Of a DNA stretch of 33,701 nt, positions 22,380 to 29,866 are shown piece by piece. The notes beneath the pieces are model-generated. The model was not told where the DNA came from and ran no database searches. It saw nothing but the letters and a program-made list of their open reading frames with translations. The DNA comes from Selenomonadaceae bacterium (GTDB lineage Bacteria; Bacillota; Negativicutes; Selenomonadales; Selenomonadaceae), in contig JAFUYE010000085.1 in assembly GCA_017470715.1 (NCBI GenBank), forward strand, positions 1 through 33,701. Direction: 5' to 3'. The position numbers and the translations under genes are program-made. Each line of letters starts with the position of its first letter. Within the stretch, counting starts at the first letter, position 1.

Positions 22380-24209
22380 ATGGCGAAAGATATGACTAAG
22401 AAACAAATTATAATCGTCGGCGGCGGCATTTCGGGCTTGCTTGCCACGATTAAAGTTTGCGAACTTGGCGGCGAAGTTTTACTGTTTTCGTATTGCCCCG
22501 TCAAACGTTCGCACTCACTTTGCGCGCAGGGCGGCATTAACGCTTGCATGGACACCAAAGGCGAACACGACAGCGTTTACGAACATTTTGACGACACTGT
22601 TTACGGCGGCGACTTTTTGGCTGACCAAATCGCGGTTAAAGGCATGGTTGAAGCTGCGCCGAAACTGATTAAAATGTTCGACCGCATGGGCGTTCCCTTC
22701 ACGCGTACTTCCGAAGGTGTTTTGGACTTGCGCAACTTCGGCGGACAGAAAAATAAACGTACCTGCTTTGCCGGTTCGACGACGGGTCAACAAATTCTCT
22801 ACGCGCTTGATGAACAGGTTCGCCGTTGGGAAGTCAAAGGCTCCGTCAAAAAATATGAGTTCTGGGAATTCATCAAGATTATCAAGAACAAAGAAGGCAT
22901 TTGCCGCGGTATCGTCGCGCAGAGCATGAACTCAATGGAAATTCGTGCTTTCCGTGCCGACACGGTTATTCTTGCAACGGGCGGTCCCGGTCAAGTTTTC
23001 GGTCGTTGCACGGCGTCGACAATTTGTAACGGCTCGGCGGTTTCGGCTGTCTATCAACAGGGCGCGGAAATTGCAAACCCCGAATTTATTCAGATTCACC
23101 CGACGGCAATTCCGGGTTCCGACAAAAACCGTTTGATGTCCGAAGCTTGCCGCGGTGAAGGCGGACGCGTTTGGGTATGGCGTGAAAATCCTCAAACTCA
23201 CGAAAAAGAACGTTGGTATTTCCTTGAAGACATGTACCCCGCTTACGGCAACTTGGTTCCGCGTGACGTGGCAAGCCGTGCGATTTACAAAGTCTGCGAA
23301 CACATGAAACTTGGCATTAACGGCGAACACCGCGTGTATCTCGACTTGTCGCACATTGACGGCGATTATCTGTTGCGCAAACTCGGCGGCATTTTGGAAA
23401 TGTATTCGGAATTCGTCGGCAAAGATCCGCGTGAAGTTCCCATGGAAATTTTCCCCAGCGTCCACTATTCAATGGGCGGCATTTGGGTTGACAGATTGCA
23501 CAACACCAATATTCCGGGCTTGATGGCGTCGGGCGAATGCGATTACCAATATCACGGCGCAAATCGTCTCGGTGCGAACTCGCTTTTGAGCGCGGCTTAT
23601 TCGGGAACAGTTTCCGGTCCCGAAGCAATGAAATGGGCGAAGACCGGCAACAAAGGTTCCGAACTCACCGACAACGAACTTGAAGCGGCGCGGCAGGAAG
23701 TTCAGAACGAATACGATAAAATTTTGCAGATGAACGGCTCCGAAAACGCGCACAAACTGCATCACGAAATGGGCGACTTGATGTATAAATACGTTGCGAT
23801 TGAACGCGATAACAACGGTTTGGATGCGTGCTTGGTCGAACTCAAAAAGATTCTTAAACGTTGGGAAGACATTGGAATCACCGACCGCGGCAACGTCGCC
23901 AATCAGGAAGCAATGTTCGTTCGTCAACTGCGCAACATGATTCTTTACGCAATGGCTATCACGAAGGGTGCCCGTATGCGTGACGAGTCTCGCGGTGCTC
24001 ACGCAAAAATTGTTCTCGAAAACGGCAAGCAGAAACACGACAAGGACGGCGAACTTGTTTTCATGGGACGCGACGACAAAAACTTTATGCGCGTCACAAT
24101 CGTCAACTACGACAAGAAAACCGAAGAGCCGATTGTCACTTACCGCGATTTCGATCACTCGCTGATTAAACCGCGTGCCCGCAACTACGCTGTCGCGAAG
24201 AAAGAATAG
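22380..24209 (+). CDS. sdhA: Succinate dehydrogenase/fumarate reductase flavoprotein subunit
   Basis: A 609-residue flavoprotein. The dinucleotide motif IIVGGGISGL is at 11-20, and RSHSLCAQGGINA follows with H45 as the expected covalent FAD attachment site. Also visible are HPTAIPGS, a substrate-binding RGEGGR (SEACRGEGGRVW), HYSMGGIWVD and GANRLGANSLLSA. It oxidises succinate or reduces fumarate and works with the iron-sulfur subunit at 24311 and the cytochrome b at 21659. ATG 22380 follows AAGGAG. Length and order match the Bacillota SdhCAB type. Confidence 0.95.
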   Translation: MAKDMTKKQIIIVGGGISGLLATIKVCELGGEVLLFSYCPVKRSHSLCAQGGINACMDTKGEHDSVYEHFDDTVYGGDFLADQIAVKGMVEAAPKLIKMFDRMGVPFTRTSEGVLDLRNFGGQKNKRTCFAGSTTGQQILYALDEQVRRWEVKGSVKKYEFWEFIKIIKNKEGICRGIVAQSMNSMEIRAFRADTVILATGGPGQVFGRCTASTICNGSAVSAVYQQGAEIANPEFIQIHPTAIPGSDKNRLMSEACRGEGGRVWVWRENPQTHEKERWYFLEDMYPAYGNLVPRDVASRAIYKVCEHMKLGINGEHRVYLDLSHIDGDYLLRKLGGILEMYSEFVGKDPREVPMEIFPSVHYSMGGIWVDRLHNTNIPGLMASGECDYQYHGANRLGANSLLSAAYSGTVSGPEAMKWAKTGNKGSELTDNELEAARQEVQNEYDKILQMNGSENAHKLHHEMGDLMYKYVAIERDNNGLDACLVELKKILKRWEDIGITDRGNVANQEAMFVRQLRNMILYAMAITKGARMRDESRGAHAKIVLENGKQKHDKDGELVFMGRDDKNFMRVTIVNYDKKTEEPIVTYRDFDHSLIKPRARNYAVAKKE

Positions 24210-24291
24210 GAACTAGGAACTAGGAATCAGGAATCAGGAATCAGTTTCTAATCCCTACTAGTCCCTAGTTCCTACTTCTTAGTTCCTAAGC
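24210..24291 (+). repeat. GGAACTA/GGAATCA inverted word repeat between sdhA and sdhB
   Basis: Tandem seven-base words (AGGAACT twice, AGGAATC three times) are followed after AGTTTCTAATC by the complementary TAGTCCCTAGTTCCTACTTC and TTAGTTCCTA. The arms form a long imperfect hairpin. The word differs from those in the neighbouring spacers. Confidence 0.65.
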
Positions 24292-24310
24292 GACTGAAAG
24301 GAGCTTAAAA

Positions 24311-25057
24311 ATGGCTGATAAAGTCAGATTTATTATTGAGCGGCAGGACGGTCCGAACGAAAAACCTTACACGCAGGAATTTGACGTGGATTATCGTCCC
24401 GGCTTGAACGTCGTTGCCGCGCTCATGGAAATTCAAAAAAATCCCGTCACCGTCGACGGCAAAAAAGTTCCGCCCGTCGTCTGGGAATGCAACTGCCTTG
24501 AAAAAGTTTGCGGCGCGTGCATGATGGTTATCAACGGTATGGCTCGGCAGGCTTGCTGTGCGCTCGTCGACGAAATCAAGCAACCGATTAAACTTCAACC
24601 TGCGCGGACGTTCCCCGTTATCCGTGACTTGCTGATTGACCGTACCCGCATGTTTGAAGCGTTGAAAAAAATTCAAGGCTGGGTCGAACTCGACGGTTCT
24701 TGGGATGTCAAAGACGCGCCGATTCAAAATCCGTACACCGCCGCGACTGCTTACGAAATTTCGCACTGCATGACTTGCGGTTGTTGTCTGGAAGCTTGCC
24801 CGAATGTGGGGCCGCAATCGGACTTCATCGGTCCTGCGCCGACGGTTCAAGCGTATCTGTTCAATCTTCACCCGCTCGGAAAATTCGACGCGCCCAAACG
24901 TCTCAATGCGCTCATGGAAAAAGGCGGCATCACCAGTTGCGGCAACAGCCAAAACTGCGTCGAAGTCTGCCCGAAGTCAATCAAGCTCACGACTTACCTT
25001 GCGCAACTCAATCGCGACGTGAATGTTCAGGCGTTGAAAAATATTTTCGACAACTGA
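24311..25057 (+). CDS. sdhB: Succinate dehydrogenase/fumarate reductase iron-sulfur subunit
   Basis: A 248-residue protein with all three cluster motifs. The [2Fe-2S] ligands are C62, C67, C70 and C82 (NCLEKVCGAC then C). The [4Fe-4S] motif is C153, C156, C159 and C163 followed by Pro. The [3Fe-4S] cluster has C210, C216 and C220 followed by Pro. It passes electrons between the flavoprotein and the cytochrome b. AAAGGAG precedes ATG 24311. A terminator follows at 25078, so it ends the operon. Confidence 0.95.
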   Translation: MADKVRFIIERQDGPNEKPYTQEFDVDYRPGLNVVAALMEIQKNPVTVDGKKVPPVVWECNCLEKVCGACMMVINGMARQACCALVDEIKQPIKLQPARTFPVIRDLLIDRTRMFEALKKIQGWVELDGSWDVKDAPIQNPYTAATAYEISHCMTCGCCLEACPNVGPQSDFIGPAPTVQAYLFNLHPLGKFDAPKRLNALMEKGGITSCGNSQNCVEVCPKSIKLTTYLAQLNRDVNVQALKNIFDN

Positions 25058-25077
25058 TAAACAATTTAACGCAAAAA

Positions 25078-25110
25078 ATTTTCCCCGTCACAATTTGGCG
25101 GGGATTTTTT
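25078..25110 (+). terminator. Terminator of the sdhCAB operon
   Basis: TCCCCG (25082-25087) pairs with CGGGGA (25099-25104) and is followed by TTTTTT; an A-run precedes the stem. Confidence 0.75.
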
Positions 25111-25240
25111 GTTGCGTAATGAAAAATTTTTAGCTCGTTCCAATTTCAAGGCGAAGTTTTTTAATTAAATTCTCGGACGCCGTGACGATTATTTTTCTGC
25201 AAGTAAGTTGTTCGACAAAATTTTTCGGAGGCTGATTATC

Positions 25241-25432
25241 ATGAAAGAATTGTTCAAAGTTCTCGGTCAAGCGGCACTCGGCGACAAATTTGCGGACTTG
25301 AAACGACTTAAAACCGTGCGCGACGAATTTCGCCGTTTTGACGACCAAAAGTTGATTGACATTTGCAGACACGACGCCGGAATTAAACGCAGAGTTGCGG
25401 TTTTTGTTTTGCAGGAACGTCGCCGCGTTTGA
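25241..25432 (+). CDS. Small hypothetical protein
   Basis: A 63-residue basic protein starting MKELFKVLGQAALGDKFADL and ending VFVLQERRRV. CGGAGG (25226-25231) nine bases before ATG 25241 supports translation. No domain is recognised. It lies alone between two terminators, so it is its own transcription unit. Confidence 0.55.
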   Translation: MKELFKVLGQAALGDKFADLKRLKTVRDEFRRFDDQKLIDICRHDAGIKRRVAVFVLQERRRV

Positions 25433-25453
25433 AAAATTCTTCGGAAAAAAATT

Positions 25454-25481
25454 TCCCCGTCACAGTCGGCGGGGATTTTTT
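25454..25481. terminator. Bidirectional terminator between convergent genes
   Basis: TCCCCGTC (25454-25461) pairs with GGCGGGGA (25468-25475), with T5 following on the plus strand and an A-run before it that serves the minus strand. It separates the small gene (plus) from the XRE-like gene (minus). Confidence 0.75.
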
Positions 25482-25482
25482 A

Positions 25483-25908
25483 CTATAACGTTTCAAGATT
25501 CATGTTCGACAAAAGTTCGTTCGTCTCGGCAACGGTTTTGTGATTCGTCAGCGCGAAAGCAATTACGTCGTCCCAAACGTTGCGCGAATACAATTTGTTG
25601 TGACCGGCGTAGTACAAAAGATAATCCGTTTCTTTCGGCGACAAACCCATTGCCAAGGCAAGCGATAAAATTTTTTTGCGTGCGGGGTGTAATGTTTTTC
25701 CGCTAAAAATTTTTTTGGCGTAACCTTCGTCAAGTTGCGAATCGCGAATCACCTGCGCAATCACCAAATTTTTTTCGGCAACCAATTTTCGCAGATAATC
25801 CTTGAGCGTGAACTCCCGAAAATTTTCCGCGTTCGTCGCCAAAAATTTTTCAACGTCCGTGGCGTCTTTCAATTCGTTTGCAAGTTGCTCGGTGTCTTTA
25901 GCGGGCAT
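25483..25908 (-). CDS. XRE-like HTH regulator divergent from a Ser/Thr kinase
   Basis: A 141-residue protein. Residues about 36-92 form a helix-turn-helix-like segment (LKDYLRKLVAEKNLVIAQVI, then LDEGYAKKIFSGKTLHPARK, then ILSLALAMGLS). A helical tail contains YYAGHNKLYSRN. The C-terminal layout resembles the regulator at 5365-5850. ATG 25908 is chosen because GGAGG (25917-25921) lies eight bases upstream; a further ATG at 25923 would overlap that site. Its promoter spacer holds a palindrome (25943-25956), so autoregulation is likely. The divergent kinase gene is the natural partner. Confidence 0.75.
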   Translation of the reverse strand: MPAKDTEQLANELKDATDVEKFLATNAENFREFTLKDYLRKLVAEKNLVIAQVIRDSQLDEGYAKKIFSGKTLHPARKKILSLALAMGLSPKETDYLLYYAGHNKLYSRNVWDDVIAFALTNHKTVAETNELLSNMNLETL

Positions 25909-25935
25909 TGCGTTCGCCTCCAAAATTTTTGTAAA

Positions 25936-25964
25936 ATGTTAGCGTAAATTTTTACGAAAGGCAA
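25936..25964 (-). promoter_or_regulatory. Promoter of the XRE-like gene with palindrome in the spacer
   Basis: On the minus strand TTGCCT (25959-25964) and TAACAT (25936-25941) are 17 bases apart. The dyad CGTAAATTTTTACG (25943-25956) fills the spacer. A protein bound there would block the polymerase and could also affect the kinase gene on the other strand. Confidence 0.5.
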
Positions 25965-25973
25965 GGCGCGACC

Positions 25974-27539
25974 ATGAAAAAAGACGTTGCACAGTTTCTC
26001 GAATTCGCTTACAAAAAACTTGACCTGCTGAAGAAATCTGAGCGCGGCGAAGTTTGGCGGGCTGTGTCGAATCAAAGCGGCGAACTTGTCATAATCAAGC
26101 GCGTCAACGAAATCGGTTTGCCTTATGAAGCGTTGAAAAAATTCCGCTTCACTTTGCCCGCGAAAATTTTTTTGTGCGCGGTTGACGAAGACGAATCGGA
26201 TACGGTTATCGTCGAAGAATTTATTCACGGCGAAAATTTGTTGACGCGGCTCGAACAAAAAATTTTCTTCAGCGAAGACGAAGCCCGAAAAATTTTGTTG
26301 CAGATGTGCGACGGGCTGAAAGAACTTCACGCGCAGAAAATTATTCACAGCGATATTAAGCCGTCGAATTTGATTTTGCAGGGCGACCGAATTCGGCTGA
26401 TTGACTTCGACGCGGCACGAATTTTTAAGCCCGAAAAAAATTCCGACACGCAACTTTTCGGCACGAAGGGTTACGCGCCACCCGAACAATACGGCGGCAG
26501 GCAGACCGACGAACGCAGCGACATTTATTCGCTCGGCGTCACTATGAAAGTTTTGCTCGGCGACAATCTGCGCGGACAACTCGAAAAAATTTTGGACAAG
26601 TGCACGGAATTTGACCCGAAAAATCGTTTTCAAAACGTCGACGAACTCAAAGCCGCGTTGACTGCCGAAGTTGCCGAAGAACCCGCAGACAGCACGGATT
26701 TTACTGCGACAAATTATTTTTCAAACGTCGACGAACGCAAGATCATTTCGACTGCCGACGAATCACCGCGTCGAAAAAATTTTTGGTTGACCGGAATAAT
26801 TTTCGTGGCGGCGGCAATTTTTTTGTTTGCAAATGTCCCGACACTCAATCGCGACGAAAATTTTTCGGAACCCGTCGAAAATGTTTCGCCCGTCGTCGAA
26901 GAAAATTTAATCGTCACGCCCGCGCAGGTTGACGAAAAAACTTCTGCGGAGACTTCCGAATTCAAATTGCCGACAATCGCCGCGCCGCAACAAAATTTTC
27001 AACTGCCGAATTTGCCCGAAACTCGACAATCGCGCCCGTCACGTCAACAAAATTTTGACTTGCCCGCAATGACGATTCCGCAACTGCAACCTGTGACGCC
27101 AGTCGAAGAAATTCCGCAACCGATTAATCCGCAACCCGTCACGCCCGAAAAAAATTATTCTGGATTAATCAAGACGGAATTTTTCCTGAATGATTCGCCG
27201 TTCAATCAATTTGAGCACGTTGGCACGCCGACAAAAATTTCCCGCGACGAATGGCGACAAACTTCAGCACGCCTGCACATAGTCAACGACAGCGGCAAAG
27301 TTTGGAATAATCCGCGTGTGAAATTTATTCTTGGGCAAAATCGGGGCGGCCAATTCACCGACACGAAAATTTTGCCCGCGCTGGGCGTCGACGAATCAAC
27401 TGACGTTATAATTCCGTTTAACCTGATGAATGTTTCCGACAGACCGAACACTTCCGCTTACATACAAATTTGGCTTGAGGGCGACGGAGCACAATCCGAC
27501 GAAAAATATTGGTGCACGTGGTTTGATTTGACCGACTGA
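25974..27539 (+). CDS. Membrane-bound Hanks-type serine/threonine protein kinase
   Basis: A 521-residue protein. The kinase domain occupies about 1-235: ATP-binding lysine in VIIKR (K42), catalytic loop HSDIKPSN (125-132, D127), metal-binding DFD (144-146), APPEQ and SDIYSLGV. The HRD arginine is replaced by Ser and the DFG glycine by Asp. One membrane helix lies at about 270-288. The extracellular part has a Pro/Gln-rich linker (about 310-395) and a C-terminal beta-like domain with WNNPRVKFILG. It likely senses an external signal and phosphorylates cytoplasmic proteins. It is divergent from an XRE-like regulator, with 65 bases between the starts. No PASTA repeats are seen, unlike PrkC. Confidence 0.9.
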   Translation: MKKDVAQFLEFAYKKLDLLKKSERGEVWRAVSNQSGELVIIKRVNEIGLPYEALKKFRFTLPAKIFLCAVDEDESDTVIVEEFIHGENLLTRLEQKIFFSEDEARKILLQMCDGLKELHAQKIIHSDIKPSNLILQGDRIRLIDFDAARIFKPEKNSDTQLFGTKGYAPPEQYGGRQTDERSDIYSLGVTMKVLLGDNLRGQLEKILDKCTEFDPKNRFQNVDELKAALTAEVAEEPADSTDFTATNYFSNVDERKIISTADESPRRKNFWLTGIIFVAAAIFLFANVPTLNRDENFSEPVENVSPVVEENLIVTPAQVDEKTSAETSEFKLPTIAAPQQNFQLPNLPETRQSRPSRQQNFDLPAMTIPQLQPVTPVEEIPQPINPQPVTPEKNYSGLIKTEFFLNDSPFNQFEHVGTPTKISRDEWRQTSARLHIVNDSGKVWNNPRVKFILGQNRGGQFTDTKILPALGVDESTDVIIPFNLMNVSDRPNTSAYIQIWLEGDGAQSDEKYWCTWFDLTD

Positions 27540-27586
27540 AAATTTTTTTGTCGAGGGTACCTGAGCGGTACTTAGCGGGCGAAATA

Positions 27587-27604
27587 TTTTTTTGTACAAT
27601 CGGC
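27587..27604 (+). promoter_or_regulatory. -10 region shared with the helicase-peptidase promoter
   Basis: T7-GTACAATCGGC, with -10 TACAAT (27595-27600), is identical over 18 bases to the sequence at 5893-5910. No clear -35 is present. It should drive the small membrane protein at 27620. Confidence 0.4.
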
Positions 27605-27619
27605 GCGGGAGTGATGATT

Positions 27620-27784
27620 ATGCCGCTTTTAATACTTATCGCGCTGATAGCATTTGCATGTATATTTCCGGCAATCGGCGAAAAGCTTCTTGTGGTGGGG
27701 ATGATTATTTTGCTTTTTACAAATCCGGGGGTTTTTCTAGTTGCGATAATGATTCTTATGTTAGGTGCGTATCTGTTCCATTAA
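27620..27784 (+). CDS. Small membrane protein with two hydrophobic helices
   Basis: A 54-residue protein, nearly all hydrophobic: LLILIALIAFACIFPAIG, then LLVVGMIILLF and VFLVAIMILMLGAYLF. GGGAG (27607-27611) eight bases upstream supports ATG 27620; an in-frame ATG at 27614 is possible. It has a -10 box close upstream and a strong terminator behind, so it is a separate unit. The role is unknown. Confidence 0.55.
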   Translation: MPLLILIALIAFACIFPAIGEKLLVVGMIILLFTNPGVFLVAIMILMLGAYLFH

Positions 27785-27800
27785 GTATTGGAAAATCAAT

Positions 27801-27834
27801 GGCTCGTTCCGAATTCGGAGCGGGCTTTTTTTTT
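27801..27834 (+). terminator. Strong rho-independent terminator
   Basis: GCTCGTTCCG pairs with CGGAGCGGGC (ten pairs, two G-U) around AATT, followed by nine T. Confidence 0.85.
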
Positions 27835-27835
27835 A

Positions 27836-27866
27836 ATGCGTAATTCGTAATGCGCAATGCGTAATG
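27836..27866 (+). repeat. GCGTAAT word repeat before the ilvB promoter
   Basis: Imperfect tandem words (TGCGTAATTCGTAATGCGCA, then ATGCGTAATG) follow the terminator directly. They are of the same kind as the repeats at 24210-24291 and 29712-29741, but with another word. Confidence 0.5.
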
Positions 27867-27874
27867 AAAAATTT

Positions 27875-27903
27875 TTGTCAAAAGCAACGTGGCGTTGTAT
27901 AAT
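27875..27903 (+). promoter_or_regulatory. Promoter of ilvB
   Basis: TTGTCA (27875-27880) and TATAAT (27898-27903) are 17 bases apart. The spacer contains the palindrome-like GCAACGTGGCGTTGT, overlapping the first base of the -10, so an operator is likely. Confidence 0.75.
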
Positions 27904-27941
27904 CTGCAAAGTTTATTTTTGGGAGGGCAACGTGACGTTGC
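27884..27941 (+). promoter_or_regulatory. Two operator-like palindromes at the ilvB promoter
   Basis: GCAACGTGGCGTTGT (27884-27898) lies between -35 and -10. The perfect dyad GCAACGTGACGTTGC (27927-27941) lies just past the expected start of transcription. Both are variants of GCAACG-TGR-CGTTGY. The second and eight bases after it are repeated exactly before ilvN at 29773-29795. Confidence 0.5.
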
Positions 27942-28022
27942 ATCCAATTTGTTCGGGCGTTTCGACAATCGTATTTGTTGCCGCGTTCGAGCGTGAAATA
28001 TTTTTCGGGAGGTTAAAGAGTT

Positions 28023-29714
28023 TTGAAGATGAACGGAGCAAAGGCACTCCTTGAGAGCCTGAAACGAGAAGGCGTCGATTTGGTGTTCGGCTACCCCGGC
28101 GGCGTCGTGCTGAAACTTTACGACGAGATTTATAAAATGAAGTTCCCGAACATTTTGACGGGACACGAACAAGGCGCGGTTCATGCGGCGGACGGTTACG
28201 CACGGGCAAGCGGCAAAGTCGGCGTCGTTATCGCCACAAGCGGCCCCGGTGCGGCGAATTTAATCACGGGCATTGCGACGGCGAACATGGATTCAATTCC
28301 GCTGGTTTGCATCACGGGACAGGTCGCCAATCCCGCCATCGGCAAAGATTCGTTTCAGGAAGTCGACGTTTGCGGCATCACGACGCCGATAACCAAACAC
28401 AATTACCTTGTCAAGGACGTGACCGAATTGCCCCGCGTCGTCAAGGAAGCGTTTTTCATTGCGCAAACCGGTCGTCCCGGTCCCGTGTGCATTGACATTG
28501 CGGCGGACGTGTTTAACACCGAATTTGATTTTGAATATCCCGACAAAATTAATCTGCGCGGCTACAGCGGAAAATATCCCGTCGAAGAAAAATCCGTTGA
28601 TGAAGTCGTCAAAGCGATTGAAACTTGCGAACGCCCGTTGATTTTTGTCGGCGGCGGCGTCACGGGTTCCGATACTTCAGACGACCTGCGCAAGATTGTC
28701 AAGCGACTCGGCTGCCCGTCGACTTCGACGCTTATGGGGCTCGGTTGCCTTGATGCGGACACTGACGGATTTTTGGGATTCGCGGGTATGCACGGCTCAT
28801 ACGGCGCGAACATGGCAATTCAAAGTTGCGACTTGCTGATTTGTATCGGTATGCGTTTCAGCGACAGAGTAACCGGTCGCGTCAAAGATTTTGCGCCGAA
28901 CGCGAAGATTGTTCACTTTGAAATTGATCCTGCCGAAGTCAACAAAAATGTTCAAGCAGATTTGAAAGTTATCGGTGACTTGCGTTATTCGTTGCCGATA
29001 CTGCGCAACAAGCTTGACGAATCGTTGACGAATTTCGCCGAAAAATTTTCCGCGTGGAAAGTTCAAGCCGTCGACAAAGGCGAAGAACATCCTTTCAACT
29101 GGACGGACGACGGTGACAAAATTAAACCGGGCGCGTTGATTTCGCGAATCAGCAATTTGTGCGACGACAACACAATCGCCGTGACGGATGTCGGGCAACA
29201 TCAAATGTGGGCGGCTCAATTTTTCAAGGCACGCAAACCGCGACAGTTTTTGACTTCGGGCGGTCTCGGCACAATGGGCTACGGTCTTCCTGCGGCAATG
29301 GGCGCGAAACTTGCCTGCCCCGATAAAAATGTCGTGCTGTTCACGGGCGACGGTTCAATCATGATGAACATTCAAGAACTCGCGACGATTGCCGACAACG
29401 ACATTGATATAAAAATTGTCATCGTGCACAATTTTATTCTCGGCATGGTCGGGCAGTGGCAACGTCTGTTTTACAATCACCATTATTCGGCGTCGGAACT
29501 CAAATGCAAGCGCGACTTCGTCAAAATCGCCAACGCAATGGGCATGCGCGGCTATCGGCTCACGAAGCCCGAAGAATTGGAAGACGAACTTGTCGAAATC
29601 ATGTTCTCGAAGGGCGCGGCTTTGATTGATGTTTTCGTCCCCGAAGATGAAAACGTTTTGCCGATGGTGCCCGGCGGCAAGCGACTTGACCAAATGGTTT
29701 TGGGAAGCAATTAG
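28023..29714 (+). CDS. ilvB: Acetolactate synthase large (catalytic) subunit
   Basis: A 563-residue ThDP enzyme making acetolactate (or acetohydroxybutyrate) from pyruvate (and 2-ketobutyrate), the first step of branched-chain amino acid synthesis. Visible are GYPGG, the catalytic Glu in TGHEQGAVHAADGYAR (E49), GPGAANLITGIATA, and the ThDP motif GDGSIMMN at about 441. The start is taken as TTG 28023, ten bases after GGGAGG (28007-28012); ATG 28029 is further from the ribosome site. The regulatory subunit ilvN follows after a spacer of unusual structure. Confidence 0.94.
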   Translation: MKMNGAKALLESLKREGVDLVFGYPGGVVLKLYDEIYKMKFPNILTGHEQGAVHAADGYARASGKVGVVIATSGPGAANLITGIATANMDSIPLVCITGQVANPAIGKDSFQEVDVCGITTPITKHNYLVKDVTELPRVVKEAFFIAQTGRPGPVCIDIAADVFNTEFDFEYPDKINLRGYSGKYPVEEKSVDEVVKAIETCERPLIFVGGGVTGSDTSDDLRKIVKRLGCPSTSTLMGLGCLDADTDGFLGFAGMHGSYGANMAIQSCDLLICIGMRFSDRVTGRVKDFAPNAKIVHFEIDPAEVNKNVQADLKVIGDLRYSLPILRNKLDESLTNFAEKFSAWKVQAVDKGEEHPFNWTDDGDKIKPGALISRISNLCDDNTIAVTDVGQHQMWAAQFFKARKPRQFLTSGGLGTMGYGLPAAMGAKLACPDKNVVLFTGDGSIMMNIQELATIADNDIDIKIVIVHNFILGMVGQWQRLFYNHHYSASELKCKRDFVKIANAMGMRGYRLTKPEELEDELVEIMFSKGAALIDVFVPEDENVLPMVPGGKRLDQMVLGSN

Positions 29715-29741
29715 GAATTTGGAATGAGGAATTAGGAATGA
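29712..29741 (+). repeat. GGAATTA word repeat after ilvB
   Basis: AGGAATTTGGAATGAGGAAT and TAGGAATG form imperfect seven-base tandem words starting at the ilvB stop codon. No inverted partner follows. Confidence 0.45.
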
Positions 29742-29845
29742 AGAAATATTTTCTTGCGGTACTCGTCGAAAAGCAACGTGACGTTGCATCCAATTGGAGT
29801 AACCCGCGACGTTATCGTTGCGTCCGCGTAAAATCTCTGCACTGA
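29738..29845 (+). pseudogene. Duplicated ilvN 5' end, frame broken off after 11 codons
   Basis: ATG 29738 opens a 35-codon frame beginning MKKYFLAVLVEK, nearly identical to the start of ilvN (MQKYFLAVLVEN). The DNA from 29744 to 29772 matches 29873-29901 with one or two changes, exactly 129 bases apart. After the eleventh codon it enters the GCAACGTGACGTTGC palindrome and loses all likeness to ilvN, then meets TGA at 29843-29845. It may be a leftover of an insertion or a tandem duplication. It may also be translated as a short leader peptide, as its AGGAATTAGGA lead-in is a weak ribosome site. Confidence 0.6.
29773..29821 (+). promoter_or_regulatory. Operator-like palindromes before ilvN
   Basis: GCAACGTGACGTTGC (29773-29787) is repeated from the ilvB leader. 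The related GCGACGTTATCGTTGC (29806-29821) follows, and then CGTAAAATCTCTGC, whose TAAAAT could be a -10 box. A second promoter with its own operator for ilvN is possible. Confidence 0.45.
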
Positions 29846-29866
29846 TAAACGTAAGGAGGATTTACC

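Noticed and set aside
24210-24291. CRISPR-like array
   Set aside because: The repeated words are only about seven bases without spacers and have an inverted partner; no cas genes are in the window.
27904-28022. T-box or leader-peptide attenuator before ilvB
   Set aside because: No T-box sequence, no specifier-loop pattern and no codon-rich leader are visible; the palindromes better fit protein binding.
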